Shown here in pieces: positions 26,656 through 36,023 of a DNA stretch of 64,000 nucleotides (position 1 is its first letter; each line of letters begins with the position of its first letter). The stretch is from positions 310,001 through 374,000 of the forward strand of contig CAVSZG010000006.1 of the NCBI GenBank assembly GCA_963732405.1. Direction: 5' to 3'. A program made the translations under genes and the position numbers. The notes beneath the pieces are model-generated. The model searched no databases. It was not told the origin of the DNA and was given only the letters and a program-made list of their open reading frames with translations. This DNA comes from JAUIAI01 sp963732405 (lineage in GTDB: Bacteria; Pseudomonadota; Gammaproteobacteria; Burkholderiales; Burkholderiaceae_E).

Positions 26656-28081
26656 CGGACAATGCTCCACCGGACGCGGGGTCGGCGGCGCCAATGTCCT
26701 TGCAGGGCGCGACCGCGCGATATTCATTGATTTCGTGCTCGGATACACCGAGCAGCTCTGACGCCTTGGTCACGTCGCCCGCTGTGCGTTGCAGGGCGAT
26801 GTCGATGAAAAATGAGCGAAGCAGTGCATTGGCCTCGCCGAGCAGTCCCGGCAGGCTGCGCTCGCCAAGCTGTGCCCCGATGCCGGACAACCATTCGGTG
26901 ATCGGTGCCCCATGCAAGGGATCGGTGATCACGGGTTCGTCGCGTGCCCGGATGGAGAATCCGATGGTTTCCTGGTCGGTGTCATCGAGCAGGGCACCGG
27001 TCAGTGTGAAGACCATGCTGCGCGAACCGCGTTGAATCACCAGTTCCGCCGCGGCCATGCCATGCTGGTGGACCTGGGCGATGACGTTGTCGATCGCCGG
27101 AGCAGGGCAGCCCAGCAACTGGGCCACGGATTGGGCATTCACTTCAATATCGCCACCCGCTGCACAGAGTTTCACGAAGGCCGGGTTCGACATGATCACC
27201 CGTCCGCCGGTATTGCAGATCACGACCGCATCGGGTGTGCGCTCGACGAATTCGACCAGGTGTCGATTGGGTTCGGCAGCCGACGAGGCGGTGTTGGCCG
27301 CACGGGCGCGCAACAACAACTGCATGCCGTCCGCGCTGCGAAACGGCGTCGCGGACAAGGCGATATAGCCGATCTTGCGGGCCAGGGGGACACGGATCTC
27401 GGCTGGCTGACCCGAGGCCCGCGCGGTGATCAACAGTTCATGAACAGCGGGACGATACAACTGCATGATGCCATCGGCCACGTCCTGACCCACCAGATTG
27501 TCCAGACTCACATCGAACAAGCCGGCGCTGGCCAGATTCGCTTCGATGATCTGAAAGCTCTGGGCATCGACGACCATGACCGAATCGGTGGCCACCTGGA
27601 ACAACAGCCGGTAATGGCTCTCCTGGTTGCGACGCTGCCAGTAGTCGCGCTCCAGTTCCTGTTGACGTTCGACGAATTTCTGTTGAATCGACGAGACCGA
27701 ACTCAGGTCGCGCCCGGCCACCAGGATCGTGCGCGAATCGCCCAGCCGGATGGCTGCATAGTTGACCGGGATATCGACGCCACCAGGGCTGCGGTAATTG
27801 ACCTCGCGATGCCGGGACAGCCCGCTGGCGCCGGCTTCCTGCAGCAGGCGTTCGACCTTGGAGCGGGTGTCGGCGGTGACGGTCTCTGCCCAGGCCTGAC
27901 CGATCCAGGCATCGGCCTCCAGATTCGTGTGCCCGTTGCGGCAGGCCACCTTGCGGATGATGCCGTCTGCATCCACCACCAGGGCAATGTCACTGGCGAT
28001 GGACACACAGATACTCGCCAGCTCGGGGGCAAGTTTGCCCAGCTCGGTGAGATCCGATCCCTCATTCGGGATTTGCATCAT
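26648..28081 (-). CDS. PpsR paralogue with degenerate DNA-binding helix
   Basis: A 477-residue homologue of PpsR with the same plan: an N-terminal PAS-like domain, a coiled linker (VERQQELERDYWQRRNQ), two PAS-like domains and a C-terminal helical segment. The Fis-like end reads VTKASELLGVSEHEINEY, so the SRQSLYVKM recognition helix of the sister PpsR is lost along with its basic residues. The redox-Cys positions near 248 and 438 are not cysteine here. It is co-transcribed with bphP (8-nt overlap), pointing to a light-controlled partner of PpsR rather than a classical repressor. ATG 28081 has GGAAG upstream; TTG 28084 and ATG 28078 are alternatives. Confidence 0.9.
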   Translation of the reverse strand: MMQIPNEGSDLTELGKLAPELASICVSIASDIALVVDADGIIRKVACRNGHTNLEADAWIGQAWAETVTADTRSKVERLLQEAGASGLSRHREVNYRSPGGVDIPVNYAAIRLGDSRTILVAGRDLSSVSSIQQKFVERQQELERDYWQRRNQESHYRLLFQVATDSVMVVDAQSFQIIEANLASAGLFDVSLDNLVGQDVADGIMQLYRPAVHELLITARASGQPAEIRVPLARKIGYIALSATPFRSADGMQLLLRARAANTASSAAEPNRHLVEFVERTPDAVVICNTGGRVIMSNPAFVKLCAAGGDIEVNAQSVAQLLGCPAPAIDNVIAQVHQHGMAAAELVIQRGSRSMVFTLTGALLDDTDQETIGFSIRARDEPVITDPLHGAPITEWLSGIGAQLGERSLPGLLGEANALLRSFFIDIALQRTAGDVTKASELLGVSEHEINEYRAVAPCKDIGAADPASGGALSGD

Positions 28082-28399
28082 CAATTGGCTTCCATTGGAC
28101 GGTGATACAACTGACCTGACCAGCAGCCTTGACGACCGGAAACGACGCGATCGGCCACTGTGCAGGTGACCCGCTTGGCCTGGACTCCCTCAAGCCTCGA
28201 AATTGTACAGGTCAAACACTGGTGGCACCGTCAGCTCAGGCTTGAGAAAGCCAGGCGGTGGACCTCGATACGCGCTCCGTTGAGCCATGATAGTCCAATA
28301 CAGTCCAGTCGGGTTGACATTTTTACTGTCATCTAAACTTGACTATCTTCGATCCTTTGGGCATCCTGCGCCAAACGACCACCTGCCGGGAACCCCATT
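28082..28399. promoter_or_regulatory. Divergent control region, ppsR paralogue / hemA
   Basis: A 318-nt non-coding region between the minus-strand ppsR-like/bphP operon and plus-strand hemA. I see no gene in it. The hemA-proximal part is AT-rich for this genome and holds a PpsR-like box (28327-28344) and an overlapping TGACA-N7-TGTCA arrangement at 28315-28331. The first 200 nt show nothing I can name. Confidence 0.6.
28327..28344. promoter_or_regulatory. PpsR/CrtJ-like box upstream of hemA
   Basis: TGTCATCTAAACTTGACT matches TGTCA-N8-TGACA with one mismatch in the last base. Its left TGTCA also forms an inverted pair with TGACA at 28315-28319. Located about 55 nt before the hemA start. Confidence 0.62.
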
Positions 28400-29740
28400 G
28401 TGCAGATCGCCAGCCTGACATTAAGCCATGACCGCACCCCGGTGACCGTCCGCGAGCGCTTCGCGCTCAACGGAGAGGCACTGCGTGATGCGGTCGATGA
28501 CCTGGCCGGAACCATCCGATCGATACCGGCGCATCGTGCGCTGTCGCTCGAGAGCGCCGTGGTCTCGACCTGCAATCGCACGGAAATCTATGTGGCCGGC
28601 CCAACCCAGGCCAATGCCGGTCGCTGCGCCCTGGGCTGGCTCGAACGCCGCTTCGGCATGAGCGCGGTCGATCTGCAGTCACATTGGCAGTTCGCGCAGG
28701 ATCGCACGTCGGTGCGCCACCTGTTCCGGGTGGCCAGCGGCCTCGAATCGATGGTGCTGGGTGAGCCGCAGATTCTCGGTCAGATCAAGGGCGCGGCGCG
28801 CGTGGCCCATGATGCCGGTGCGCTGGGCAGTTATCTGCACAAGCTTTTCCAGAACAGTTTCTCGGTTGCCAAGGAAGTGCGCAGCAGCACCGGGGTGGGC
28901 CATGATTCGGTGTCGCTGGGCAAGGCGGCGGTCCGGGTCGCTCAGCGAATCTTCGAGGATCTGTCGACCTGCTCGGTGTTGTTCGTGGGGGCTGGCGAGA
29001 TGATCGAACTGAGTGCGTCGCACTTTTCGGCCTGTCGACCGGCGCGCATGGCGGTGGCCAATCGCACGCCGGCGCGTGGTCAGGCGCTGGCCGCCAAACT
29101 GCAGGCGGATTGCATCGACCTTGCCGATCTGGCGCAACGGATCGCCGACTACGATGTCGTGGTCTGCTGTACCGGCAGTCAGGAGCCGTTGATTGATGTC
29201 GCCACGATCCGCCAGGCGATCCGCGCGCGTCGGCGCAAGCCGATGGTGCTGGTCGATCTGGCAGTGCCTTGCGATGTCCAGGCCGAGGTGCGTCACCTGG
29301 ACGGCGCCTTCCTCTACACCATCGATGATCTGGGCCGCATCGTGGCGGCCGGACTGGATATGCGACGTGCCGCGGTCAGCCAGGCCGAAGCCATCATCGA
29401 TGCCCGCACGGATCACTACATGAAGTGGCTGGCGGACCGGCGCGCCGTGCCCGCGATCCGGACATTGCATCAGCGAGCTGACGACCTGCGACGCATGGAA
29501 ATGGACCGTGCGATGCGGGCACTGCGACGCGGCGCCGATCCGGCCCAGGTTCTGGAATCGATGTCGACCGCATTGACCGCCAAGTTTCTGCATGGGCCGG
29601 TTCGGATGTTCCGCGGCTCGGATCGTCAGCGCGATGCGATTGCCGACCTCATCGACTCCTGGCTGCCCGCCGCGCGTGCGACTCGCGAGCCTGACCAGGG
29701 GTGCTGTGCCCAGAGTGCCCCCTGTGGCGAATCCCACTGA
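28400..29740 (+). CDS. hemA: Glutamyl-tRNA reductase
   Basis: HemA reduces glutamyl-tRNA to glutamate-1-semialdehyde, the first committed step of C5-pathway tetrapyrrole synthesis, so this organism uses the C5 route. The 446-residue product has the catalytic Cys in VVSTCNRTEIYV, the conserved VASGLESMVLGEPQILGQIK and the NADPH fold SVLFVGAGEMIEL. The dimerisation helix at the C-terminus ends with an unusual Cys-containing tail. GTG 28400 is the apparent start. A PpsR-like box upstream ties its control to pigment demand. Confidence 0.95.
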   Translation: MQIASLTLSHDRTPVTVRERFALNGEALRDAVDDLAGTIRSIPAHRALSLESAVVSTCNRTEIYVAGPTQANAGRCALGWLERRFGMSAVDLQSHWQFAQDRTSVRHLFRVASGLESMVLGEPQILGQIKGAARVAHDAGALGSYLHKLFQNSFSVAKEVRSSTGVGHDSVSLGKAAVRVAQRIFEDLSTCSVLFVGAGEMIELSASHFSACRPARMAVANRTPARGQALAAKLQADCIDLADLAQRIADYDVVVCCTGSQEPLIDVATIRQAIRARRRKPMVLVDLAVPCDVQAEVRHLDGAFLYTIDDLGRIVAAGLDMRRAAVSQAEAIIDARTDHYMKWLADRRAVPAIRTLHQRADDLRRMEMDRAMRALRRGADPAQVLESMSTALTAKFLHGPVRMFRGSDRQRDAIADLIDSWLPAARATREPDQGCCAQSAPCGESH

Positions 29741-31001
29741 CACGCTGGAGCGACCCCGGGTCAGAATCCCGCCTGTCGTTCAAGCGCCGCCCTACCGTAA
29801 TCTGTGCACCGATTGCGGAGTGTCCCGGATGGCCGACCCCTCGCTTTGCGCGAGTGCCTGCCAGTTCATTCAGCCTGACTACCCCGCGCTCGAGCGTCAG
29901 GTGCACGGCCGTGAACGGGATCCGGCCCGTGCGGATGAACGATTCTTCGGACCGTTTCGCCGGATGGTGCGGGCCACCCTGAGGCAGCCGGTCAGTGGTG
30001 CGCAATGGACCGGGATCACGACCCGGATCGCCGAGCGCCTGCTCGAAACCGGCGCAGTCGACGCCGTGCTCACGGTCAAGGCTGACCCCGATGATCGCTG
30101 GCGACCTCAACCGGTGCTGGTCACCCGGGTCGAGGATCTCGTCGACTGCCGCGGCATGAAGATGGGCTACGCCCCCTTGTTGGCCTTGCTGGAGCCGGCA
30201 CGGGCGGCTGGTCATCGGCGCATTGCGATCATCGGCATTCCTTGTCAGGTTCATGCGCTGAGGGTGCTCGAAGCGCAACTGGGTTTCGATCAGCTCTACG
30301 TGATCGGCACGCCATGCTCGGACAATACGACGACCGAACGCTTTCATGAGTTCCTGGCCCTGCTCGTGCCTGATCCCGATACCATCACCTACCTGGAATT
30401 CCGGGCCGATTATCATGTGGAGTTGCGATTTCGAGATGGCAGTCAGCGCCTGATTCCGTTTCTGCAGCTACCACTGGCCGGACTGCCCGCAGACTTCTTT
30501 CCGCTGACCTGCCGGACCTGCGTCGACTATACGAATTCACTGGCGGACATCACCGTGGGGTACATGGCCGGGGAGGGCGATCAATGGCTGATCGTGCGTA
30601 ATCGTCGCGGCGAAGCGCTGCTTGAGTTGCTCGACGGTGAACTGTGCATCGATGCCTTGCGCAGCGCCGGGAAGCGGGCGCGGGCGGTGCGCGGATTCAT
30701 TGCCAACGTCGAGCGGGCGGCGGGCGGCCTGCCGCTGCGACGCATGCCGGACTGGTTGCGTCCGGTGGTTGCCTGGCTGATGCCGCGCCTGGGACCGCGC
30801 GGTCTGGAATTCGCGCGGGCGAGGGTCGAGATGAAGGCGGCCGAAACCATCATTCACCTGCGCCGCGAACGGCCGGGCCGGATGCGCAGCATGGTGCCGC
30901 CCCATGTGTGGGCACTGGCCGCGCACTACGGCCTGTCGGCGCGCACCACCGAGTGTCGCGGCGAGCCGGGCGGACGATTCGTTGAGAAGGTATTGCCGTG
31001 A
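29724..31001 (+). CDS. bciB: Ferredoxin-dependent 8-vinyl reductase BciB
   Basis: BciB-type 8-vinyl reductases reduce the C8 vinyl group of divinyl (proto)chlorophyllide using ferredoxin, with flavin and Fe-S clusters. The protein (about 425 residues) belongs to the F420-hydrogenase beta-subunit family. It has N-terminal cysteines in CTDCGVSRMADPSLCASAC, the GMKMGYAPLL segment, IIGIPCQVHALRVLE, and the later cluster ligands LTCRTCVDYTNSLADITVGY. In-frame GTG codons at 29706, 29715 and 29724 could all be the start; all overlap the hemA end. Its stop overlaps bchI as GTGA. Confidence 0.88.
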   Translation: MANPTDTLERPRVRIPPVVQAPPYRNLCTDCGVSRMADPSLCASACQFIQPDYPALERQVHGRERDPARADERFFGPFRRMVRATLRQPVSGAQWTGITTRIAERLLETGAVDAVLTVKADPDDRWRPQPVLVTRVEDLVDCRGMKMGYAPLLALLEPARAAGHRRIAIIGIPCQVHALRVLEAQLGFDQLYVIGTPCSDNTTTERFHEFLALLVPDPDTITYLEFRADYHVELRFRDGSQRLIPFLQLPLAGLPADFFPLTCRTCVDYTNSLADITVGYMAGEGDQWLIVRNRRGEALLELLDGELCIDALRSAGKRARAVRGFIANVERAAGGLPLRRMPDWLRPVVAWLMPRLGPRGLEFARARVEMKAAETIIHLRRERPGRMRSMVPPHVWALAAHYGLSARTTECRGEPGGRFVEKVLP

Positions 31002-32038
31002 GTGCACAACACACCCGTTGGGTTTATCCGTTCAGTGCCGTGGTTGGGCAGGAATCGCTGAAGACGGCGCTGTTGATCGCCGCCACCGATCCCACCGTGG
31101 GCGGTGTGTTGATCTTCGGTGATCGGGGTACCGGCAAGTCCACCGCCATCCGCGGGCTGGCCGGACTCCTGCCCGATATCGACGTGGTGAACGGCTGTGC
31201 CTATGGCTGTGCGCCAGGCGCTCAGGCCGGTGTGGCCGGTTGTGCGGTCTGCGCGGATGGCGCAACACCGGTCAAACGGTCCAAACCAGTGCCGGTGGTC
31301 GACCTGCCACTGGGCGCCACCGAAGACCGGATCGTCGGCGCCCTCAATATTGAGCGGGCAATGACCGAAGGGGTGCGCGAGTTCGAGCCGGGGCTGCTGG
31401 CCAGGGCCAATCGCGGGTTCCTCTACATCGACGAGGTCAACCTGCTCGATGATCATCTGGTCGATCTGTTGCTCGACGCGGCGGCGTCGGGTGAAAACGT
31501 GGTCGAGCGCGAGGGCTTGAGCGTGCGCCATCCGGCGCGCTTCGTGATCGTGGGCAGTGGCAATCCGGAAGAGGGTGAATTGCGTCCGCAGATGCTCGAC
31601 CGGTTCGGGCTCGCGGTCGACGTGGCCACGCCCACCGACATCGACGAGCGCATCGAAATCATCCGAAGGCGCGATGAATTCGATCGCGACCCACGCGCCT
31701 TCGTCGAACGCTTCACGCCCCAGGATCTGGCGGTGCGTCGACAGATCACGCTGGCGCGCAAGCGGATCGGCAAACTGGTCGTGAGTGACGACTTGATGCG
31801 TCAGGCCACCGAATTGTGTCTGGCCATCGGCACGGATGGACTGCGTGGTGAACTCACCCTGATCCGCGCTGCACGGGCGCGCGCCGCGCTGGCCGGCGCC
31901 ACCCGGATCGATCGCAAGCATCTGCGTGACGTGGCGGCGATTGCACTGCGTCATCGTCTGCGCAAGGATCCGCTCGACGATACGCGCGCCGACGTGCGTG
32001 TGGAACGTGCGATCGAATCGGTTTTCGGTGCGCCTTGA
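30998..32038 (+). CDS. bchI: Mg-chelatase ATPase subunit I
   Basis: BchI is the AAA+ ATPase of magnesium chelatase, forming rings with BchD to power Mg insertion by BchH. The 346-residue product has Walker A GDRGTGKSTAIRGL, an insertion with CAYGCAPG, and Walker B RGFLYIDEVNLLDDHLVDLL. The arginine-finger/sensor region is GNPEEGELRPQMLDRFGL. GTG 30998 overlaps the bciB stop. It heads the bchI-bchD-bchO cassette. Confidence 0.97.
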   Translation: MSAQHTRWVYPFSAVVGQESLKTALLIAATDPTVGGVLIFGDRGTGKSTAIRGLAGLLPDIDVVNGCAYGCAPGAQAGVAGCAVCADGATPVKRSKPVPVVDLPLGATEDRIVGALNIERAMTEGVREFEPGLLARANRGFLYIDEVNLLDDHLVDLLLDAAASGENVVEREGLSVRHPARFVIVGSGNPEEGELRPQMLDRFGLAVDVATPTDIDERIEIIRRRDEFDRDPRAFVERFTPQDLAVRRQITLARKRIGKLVVSDDLMRQATELCLAIGTDGLRGELTLIRAARARAALAGATRIDRKHLRDVAAIALRHRLRKDPLDDTRADVRVERAIESVFGAP

Positions 32039-32084
32039 TGAGGCATAGTGCCGTGGCGCAGACCCGGGTCATCGGACCTGGCCA

Positions 32085-34022
32085 ATGGCCGATGGTGGTA
32101 TTGCGGTGACCACGGGCCGCTCTGCGCGCTGGTTCGAGGCGGCCCGGGCGGCGGCGTTGCTGGCGATCGATCCCGTGGGGCTGCGCGGCGCAGTCGTGCG
32201 CGGTGGGCCTGGCCCGGTACGCGATCGGTGGATCGGCTTGTTGCAGTCACTGCTGCCGGCGACTGCCGGCCCCGTCGGTATCGTCCGCATGCCTGGCAAC
32301 ATCGATGTGGATGCGTTGCTGGGTGGACTCGATCTGATTGCCACGCTGGCCAGCGGACATCGGCAATGGTCGGCCGGGCTGCTCGCGCGCGCCGGCGCCG
32401 GCTTGGTGGTGATTCCGATGGCTGAACGACTGTCTCCGGCGATGGCCGCGATGGTTGGTCAGGCGGTACGTAGCCGCTCGATCAGAATCGAGCGCGACGG
32501 TTTCGATCGATGTGATTCGTTCGATGCGCTGGTGCTGACCTGTGACGACACGCCGGCCGATGAGCCCTTGCACTGGAATGCCCTGAGCGCGCAACTTGGC
32601 ATGGTGGTCGATCTGAGTGGCATCTCGTTGCAGGCCATCGCTCACGACCTGCCCGATGCGGACACGGTCGAGGCATCCCGTGCGCGACTGGCCACCGTCA
32701 CGATGCCGGCCAATCACCTGCATGGACTTTGTCGTACGGCCGAACGGCTCGGCATTCATGGGATGATCGCGCCCCTGATCGCAGCGCGGGTCGCCAGGGC
32801 ATCGGCGGCCCTTTCCGGTTATCGTGAAGTGGCCGATCATGATCTGGCCACGGCTGCCGGGCTCGTTTATGCGCAGCGTGCCGAACAAGTGCCGGCGCAG
32901 CCGCCACGCGATCCGACGGCTGCCTCGCCCCCCGAGGACGCAGCGCCTGAATCAGCGCAGGCGGCCGATGCGCCCGATGTCCCTGACACGACGGATCCGT
33001 CATCCGCGCCAACGCCGGCGCGGGCAGACAATGCGCCCGACAATGCGCCCGACAATGCCGACGCGTCGACCAATGGCGACGAGCCGGTCACAGCCGAGCC
33101 ATCGGTCGAACGGTCTCTCGATGAGACCACCGACATCGTCGTGGCCGCCGCACTGGCGGCGATACCGGCGAATCTGCTGGCCAGCCTGAATGGCGTGGTG
33201 CGCCGCGCGAGCACTCCGGCGGCGCCCGGTCGCTTTGGCGCGCAATCAAAGTCGCTGGTGAGAGGTCGGCCGATGGGCGCGGTCCGTGGACGCCCTGTGA
33301 ACGGCGCGCGACTGCATCTGCTCGAAACTCTGCGGGCCGCGATCCCGCAGCAGCGTCTGCGCCAGCGTTGCACCTCGTCAACGCCCGGTTGTAGTACCGG
33401 TCGGTCGACGATCCTGTTCCGACCCGAAGATTTCCGGGTTCGCCGGTTCCGTCAAAGTGCGGGCAGCCTGGCCATCTTCGTCGTCGATGCGTCGGGATCG
33501 GCTGCGCTGCAACGGCTGGCCGAGGCGAAGGGGGCGATCGAGTTGTTGCTGGCCGATTGTTATGTTCGGCGCGATTCGGTGGCACTGGTCTCATTCCGTG
33601 GCCGCCAGGCGCAAATCCTGCTGGCGCCGACCCGTTCACTCACACGGGCCAGACGCGAGTTGTCGCACCTGCCGGGCGGTGGCGGCACGCCGATGGCGGC
33701 GGGTCTGGTGTTGGCCTGTCGGCTCATCGATCAGGCCCTGCATGCCGGACAGCGACCCTCGTTAATCATGTTGACCGATGGGCGCGCGAATGTCGCGCTC
33801 GATGGCAGCACGGCTCGCGAGCAGGCACGCGACGATTCATTACGGATGGCGCGCATGATCGCGCTGCGCCCGGTCACGAGTCTGGTCATCGATACATCGC
33901 TGCGCGCTGGTGAATCGGCCAAAGACGTCGCGCAAGCGATGAACGCCACCTGTCTCGCACTGCCGTACGCCGATGCAGGCGCGCTCGATCGTGCTGTACG
34001 ACATCATCGTGCGGGGGCCTGA
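32085..34022 (+). CDS. bchD: Mg-chelatase subunit D
   Basis: BchD bridges BchI and BchH in magnesium chelatase. The 645-residue product has an inactive AAA-like N-terminal half (GGPGPV in place of a P-loop), and an acidic Ala/Pro-rich linker (about residues 270-345). The C-terminal von Willebrand A domain has its MIDAS motif visible as FVVDASGSAAL, followed by GGGGTPMAAGL and LIMLTDGRANV. It lies 46 nt after bchI and directly abuts bchO (TGA-ATG). Confidence 0.95.
   Translation: MADGGIAVTTGRSARWFEAARAAALLAIDPVGLRGAVVRGGPGPVRDRWIGLLQSLLPATAGPVGIVRMPGNIDVDALLGGLDLIATLASGHRQWSAGLLARAGAGLVVIPMAERLSPAMAAMVGQAVRSRSIRIERDGFDRCDSFDALVLTCDDTPADEPLHWNALSAQLGMVVDLSGISLQAIAHDLPDADTVEASRARLATVTMPANHLHGLCRTAERLGIHGMIAPLIAARVARASAALSGYREVADHDLATAAGLVYAQRAEQVPAQPPRDPTAASPPEDAAPESAQAADAPDVPDTTDPSSAPTPARADNAPDNAPDNADASTNGDEPVTAEPSVERSLDETTDIVVAAALAAIPANLLASLNGVVRRASTPAAPGRFGAQSKSLVRGRPMGAVRGRPVNGARLHLLETLRAAIPQQRLRQRCTSSTPGCSTGRSTILFRPEDFRVRRFRQSAGSLAIFVVDASGSAALQRLAEAKGAIELLLADCYVRRDSVALVSFRGRQAQILLAPTRSLTRARRELSHLPGGGGTPMAAGLVLACRLIDQALHAGQRPSLIMLTDGRANVALDGSTAREQARDDSLRMARMIALRPVTSLVIDTSLRAGESAKDVAQAMNATCLALPYADAGALDRAVRHHRAGA
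33028..33060 (+). repeat. Tandem 12-nt repeat in bchD linker
   Basis: Two full copies and one partial copy of ACAATGCGCCCG occur in tandem, encoding a DNAP-DNAP-type repeat in the acidic linker of BchD. The frame is maintained. Confidence 0.75.
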
Positions 34023-34982
34023 ATGAGCAATCGGCAGATGCTTGACTGGTCCGTGGATGGCGATGACTGGCCCAATCGTTCGATGAGCCGGTTCGTCCAG
34101 ACCCGGGATGTCGACTGGCATGTGCAGATTGGCGGGCAGGGTGATGCCATGCTGCTGCTGCATGGCACCGGCGCATCCACTCATAGCTGGCGCGATCTGC
34201 TGCAAAGACTGTCCGGCCGTTTGACGGTGGTCGCACCGGATCTGCCTGGTCATGGCTTCAGCAGGGCTCGCCGCGAATCCACCATGTCCCTGCCCGGCAT
34301 GGCCCAAGCCGTGGCTGATCTGCTGGGCGAACTGCGCATCCGGCCCATGGCCGTCGTTGGCCATTCGGCGGGCGCAGCGATTGCCGCGCGAATGATGCTG
34401 GATGGTCTGATCGCGCCAGCCAGATTCATCGCGATCAACCCGGCCTTGCTGCCTCTGGGCGGCGCAGCCAGTCCGGTGTTGGCGCTGGCTGCCGGCCTGC
34501 TGACCCGGGCCGATTGGGTGGCCAGGTTGTTCAGCCACCTGGCCAGTGACCCCGGTGCCGTCCGACGCCTGGTCGACAGCACGGGTTCCAGGCTGGATGA
34601 GCGCGGTCTGGCGCTGTATCGGCGGGTGATCGCCACCCCCGCTCATGTCAGCGGCACACTCGCGATGATGGCGAACTGGGATCTACGCTCGCTGGTCGAT
34701 CGATTGCCCGGCCTGGCTGTGCCAACATTCTTCATACTGGGCGCCAACGACCGCACCATCCCTGCAGTTCGTGGTCGACGGGTGGCCAGACAGCTCAGAG
34801 TGCCACCCGATCATCTACGGGTGCTGCCCGGCTGCGGTCATCTCGTTCATGAAGAGCGACCCGACGAGGTGGCCTCCCTGTTGATGGCTTGGGCGTTGGG
34901 CGAAGCAGGACAGACAACCGGCACAGCCGGACAAGACGGAGACATCAGGCATGTTGACAAGCAGCCCCTTACGGCACCGTGA
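34023..34982 (+). CDS. bchO: Mg-chelatase-associated alpha/beta hydrolase BchO
   Basis: BchO is an alpha/beta-hydrolase conserved next to bchD; its exact substrate is not settled. The 319-residue protein has LLLHGTGASTHSWRDLL (oxyanion region), the nucleophile elbow VVGHSAGAAIA, the acid segment FILGANDRTIP and the catalytic His in LPGCGHLVHEERP. It starts immediately after the bchD stop. Its end overlaps crtB by 32 nt. Confidence 0.93.
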   Translation: MSNRQMLDWSVDGDDWPNRSMSRFVQTRDVDWHVQIGGQGDAMLLLHGTGASTHSWRDLLQRLSGRLTVVAPDLPGHGFSRARRESTMSLPGMAQAVADLLGELRIRPMAVVGHSAGAAIAARMMLDGLIAPARFIAINPALLPLGGAASPVLALAAGLLTRADWVARLFSHLASDPGAVRRLVDSTGSRLDERGLALYRRVIATPAHVSGTLAMMANWDLRSLVDRLPGLAVPTFFILGANDRTIPAVRGRRVARQLRVPPDHLRVLPGCGHLVHEERPDEVASLLMAWALGEAGQTTGTAGQDGDIRHVDKQPLTAP

Positions 34983-36021
34983 CCGGCTCAGAACGGGCTC
35001 GCGGTCATTTTTCGCGGCCTCGCTCCTGCTGCCGCGATGGGTGGCCGAGCCCGCAACAGTCCTCTACGCCTACTGCCGAGTGGCCGATGATGCGATCGAC
35101 GAGAGCGCCGATCCGAATGCCGCCTATGAAACGTTGTCGCAACGCCTGAACGCCATCTATGAGGGCAGGCCCGAGCCCGCCCGGATCGATGAGGATTTCG
35201 CCCGGCTGGTGCGCGATCATCAACTGCCCAGGGCCTTGCCTTTCGCCTTGCTCGATGGGTTTCTCTGGGATGCCCAGGGGCGCGACTATGAATCGATCGA
35301 CGATCTGCTGGCGTATGCCACGCGGGTTGCGGGCAGCGTGGGCGTGATGATGGCGGTGCTGATGGGCGTGCGCGAGCGCAGCACGCTGGCGCGGGCCGCC
35401 AATCTGGGCGTGGCCATGCAACTGACCAACATCGCCCGTGACGTGGCCGAAGATGCGCAGCGCGGACGGCTCTACCTGCCCGCTCAATGGATGCGCCAGG
35501 CCGGGCTCGATCCGCTTTGCTGGCGTGACGCGCCCGCATCGTCGCCCGCACTCGTCGCCGTCATCGCCCGTCTGCTCAGGCTTGCCGATCAACACTATCG
35601 CCTTGGTGCGAGCGGCGTTGCCGGCCTGCCTCGGGCCTGCCGGTTCGGCGTGCACACAGCCGGCCTGTTGTATGCCGAGATCGGACAGGAGCTGCTGCGA
35701 CGGGGAGGGGATCCTTTCAGCGGTCGCGCGGTGGTGCCGCCATTGACCAAACTGCGCGTGCTGGCGCGCGCCGGGTTGGCCACCATCAGTCAGCAACCGG
35801 TGAATCCGCGGCCACCGCTCGCCCAGACTGCATTCCTTGTTGATGCGGTCGGCGCCGCACCGGCAGGCCGCCGCGGCGTCATCGATTCAGCGGGTGTCAG
35901 CGCGTCGAAGTCGTCGCCGTCGGCTGATGGGGCGTTGGATTCGCCGCGCGCGCTGGCCTGCGTGTATGCGGTCCTGACCCGGCTCGAGCGGGCCGATCGC
36001 CGCGTGCGCGGACAATTCTGA
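34951..36021 (+). CDS. crtB: Phytoene synthase
   Basis: CrtB condenses two geranylgeranyl diphosphates into phytoene. The 356-residue product has the first aspartate-rich motif YCRVADDAIDESAD and the second in NIARDVAEDAQRGRLYLP, as in squalene/phytoene synthases. The C-terminal 70 residues (PRPPLAQTAFLVDAV onward) are a low-complexity tail longer than in most CrtB proteins. ATG 34951 has GGAG upstream and overlaps bchO, indicating co-transcription with bchIDO. Confidence 0.93.
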   Translation: MLTSSPLRHRDRLRTGSRSFFAASLLLPRWVAEPATVLYAYCRVADDAIDESADPNAAYETLSQRLNAIYEGRPEPARIDEDFARLVRDHQLPRALPFALLDGFLWDAQGRDYESIDDLLAYATRVAGSVGVMMAVLMGVRERSTLARAANLGVAMQLTNIARDVAEDAQRGRLYLPAQWMRQAGLDPLCWRDAPASSPALVAVIARLLRLADQHYRLGASGVAGLPRACRFGVHTAGLLYAEIGQELLRRGGDPFSGRAVVPPLTKLRVLARAGLATISQQPVNPRPPLAQTAFLVDAVGAAPAGRRGVIDSAGVSASKSSPSADGALDSPRALACVYAVLTRLERADRRVRGQF

Positions 36022-36023
36022 GC

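Noticed and set aside
26656..26748. Upstream ATG (26748) as the bacteriophytochrome start
   Set aside because: It would overlap the ppsR-like gene by 101 nt and add residues not expected before the chromophore Cys; GTG 26655 has GGAG and a usual short overlap.
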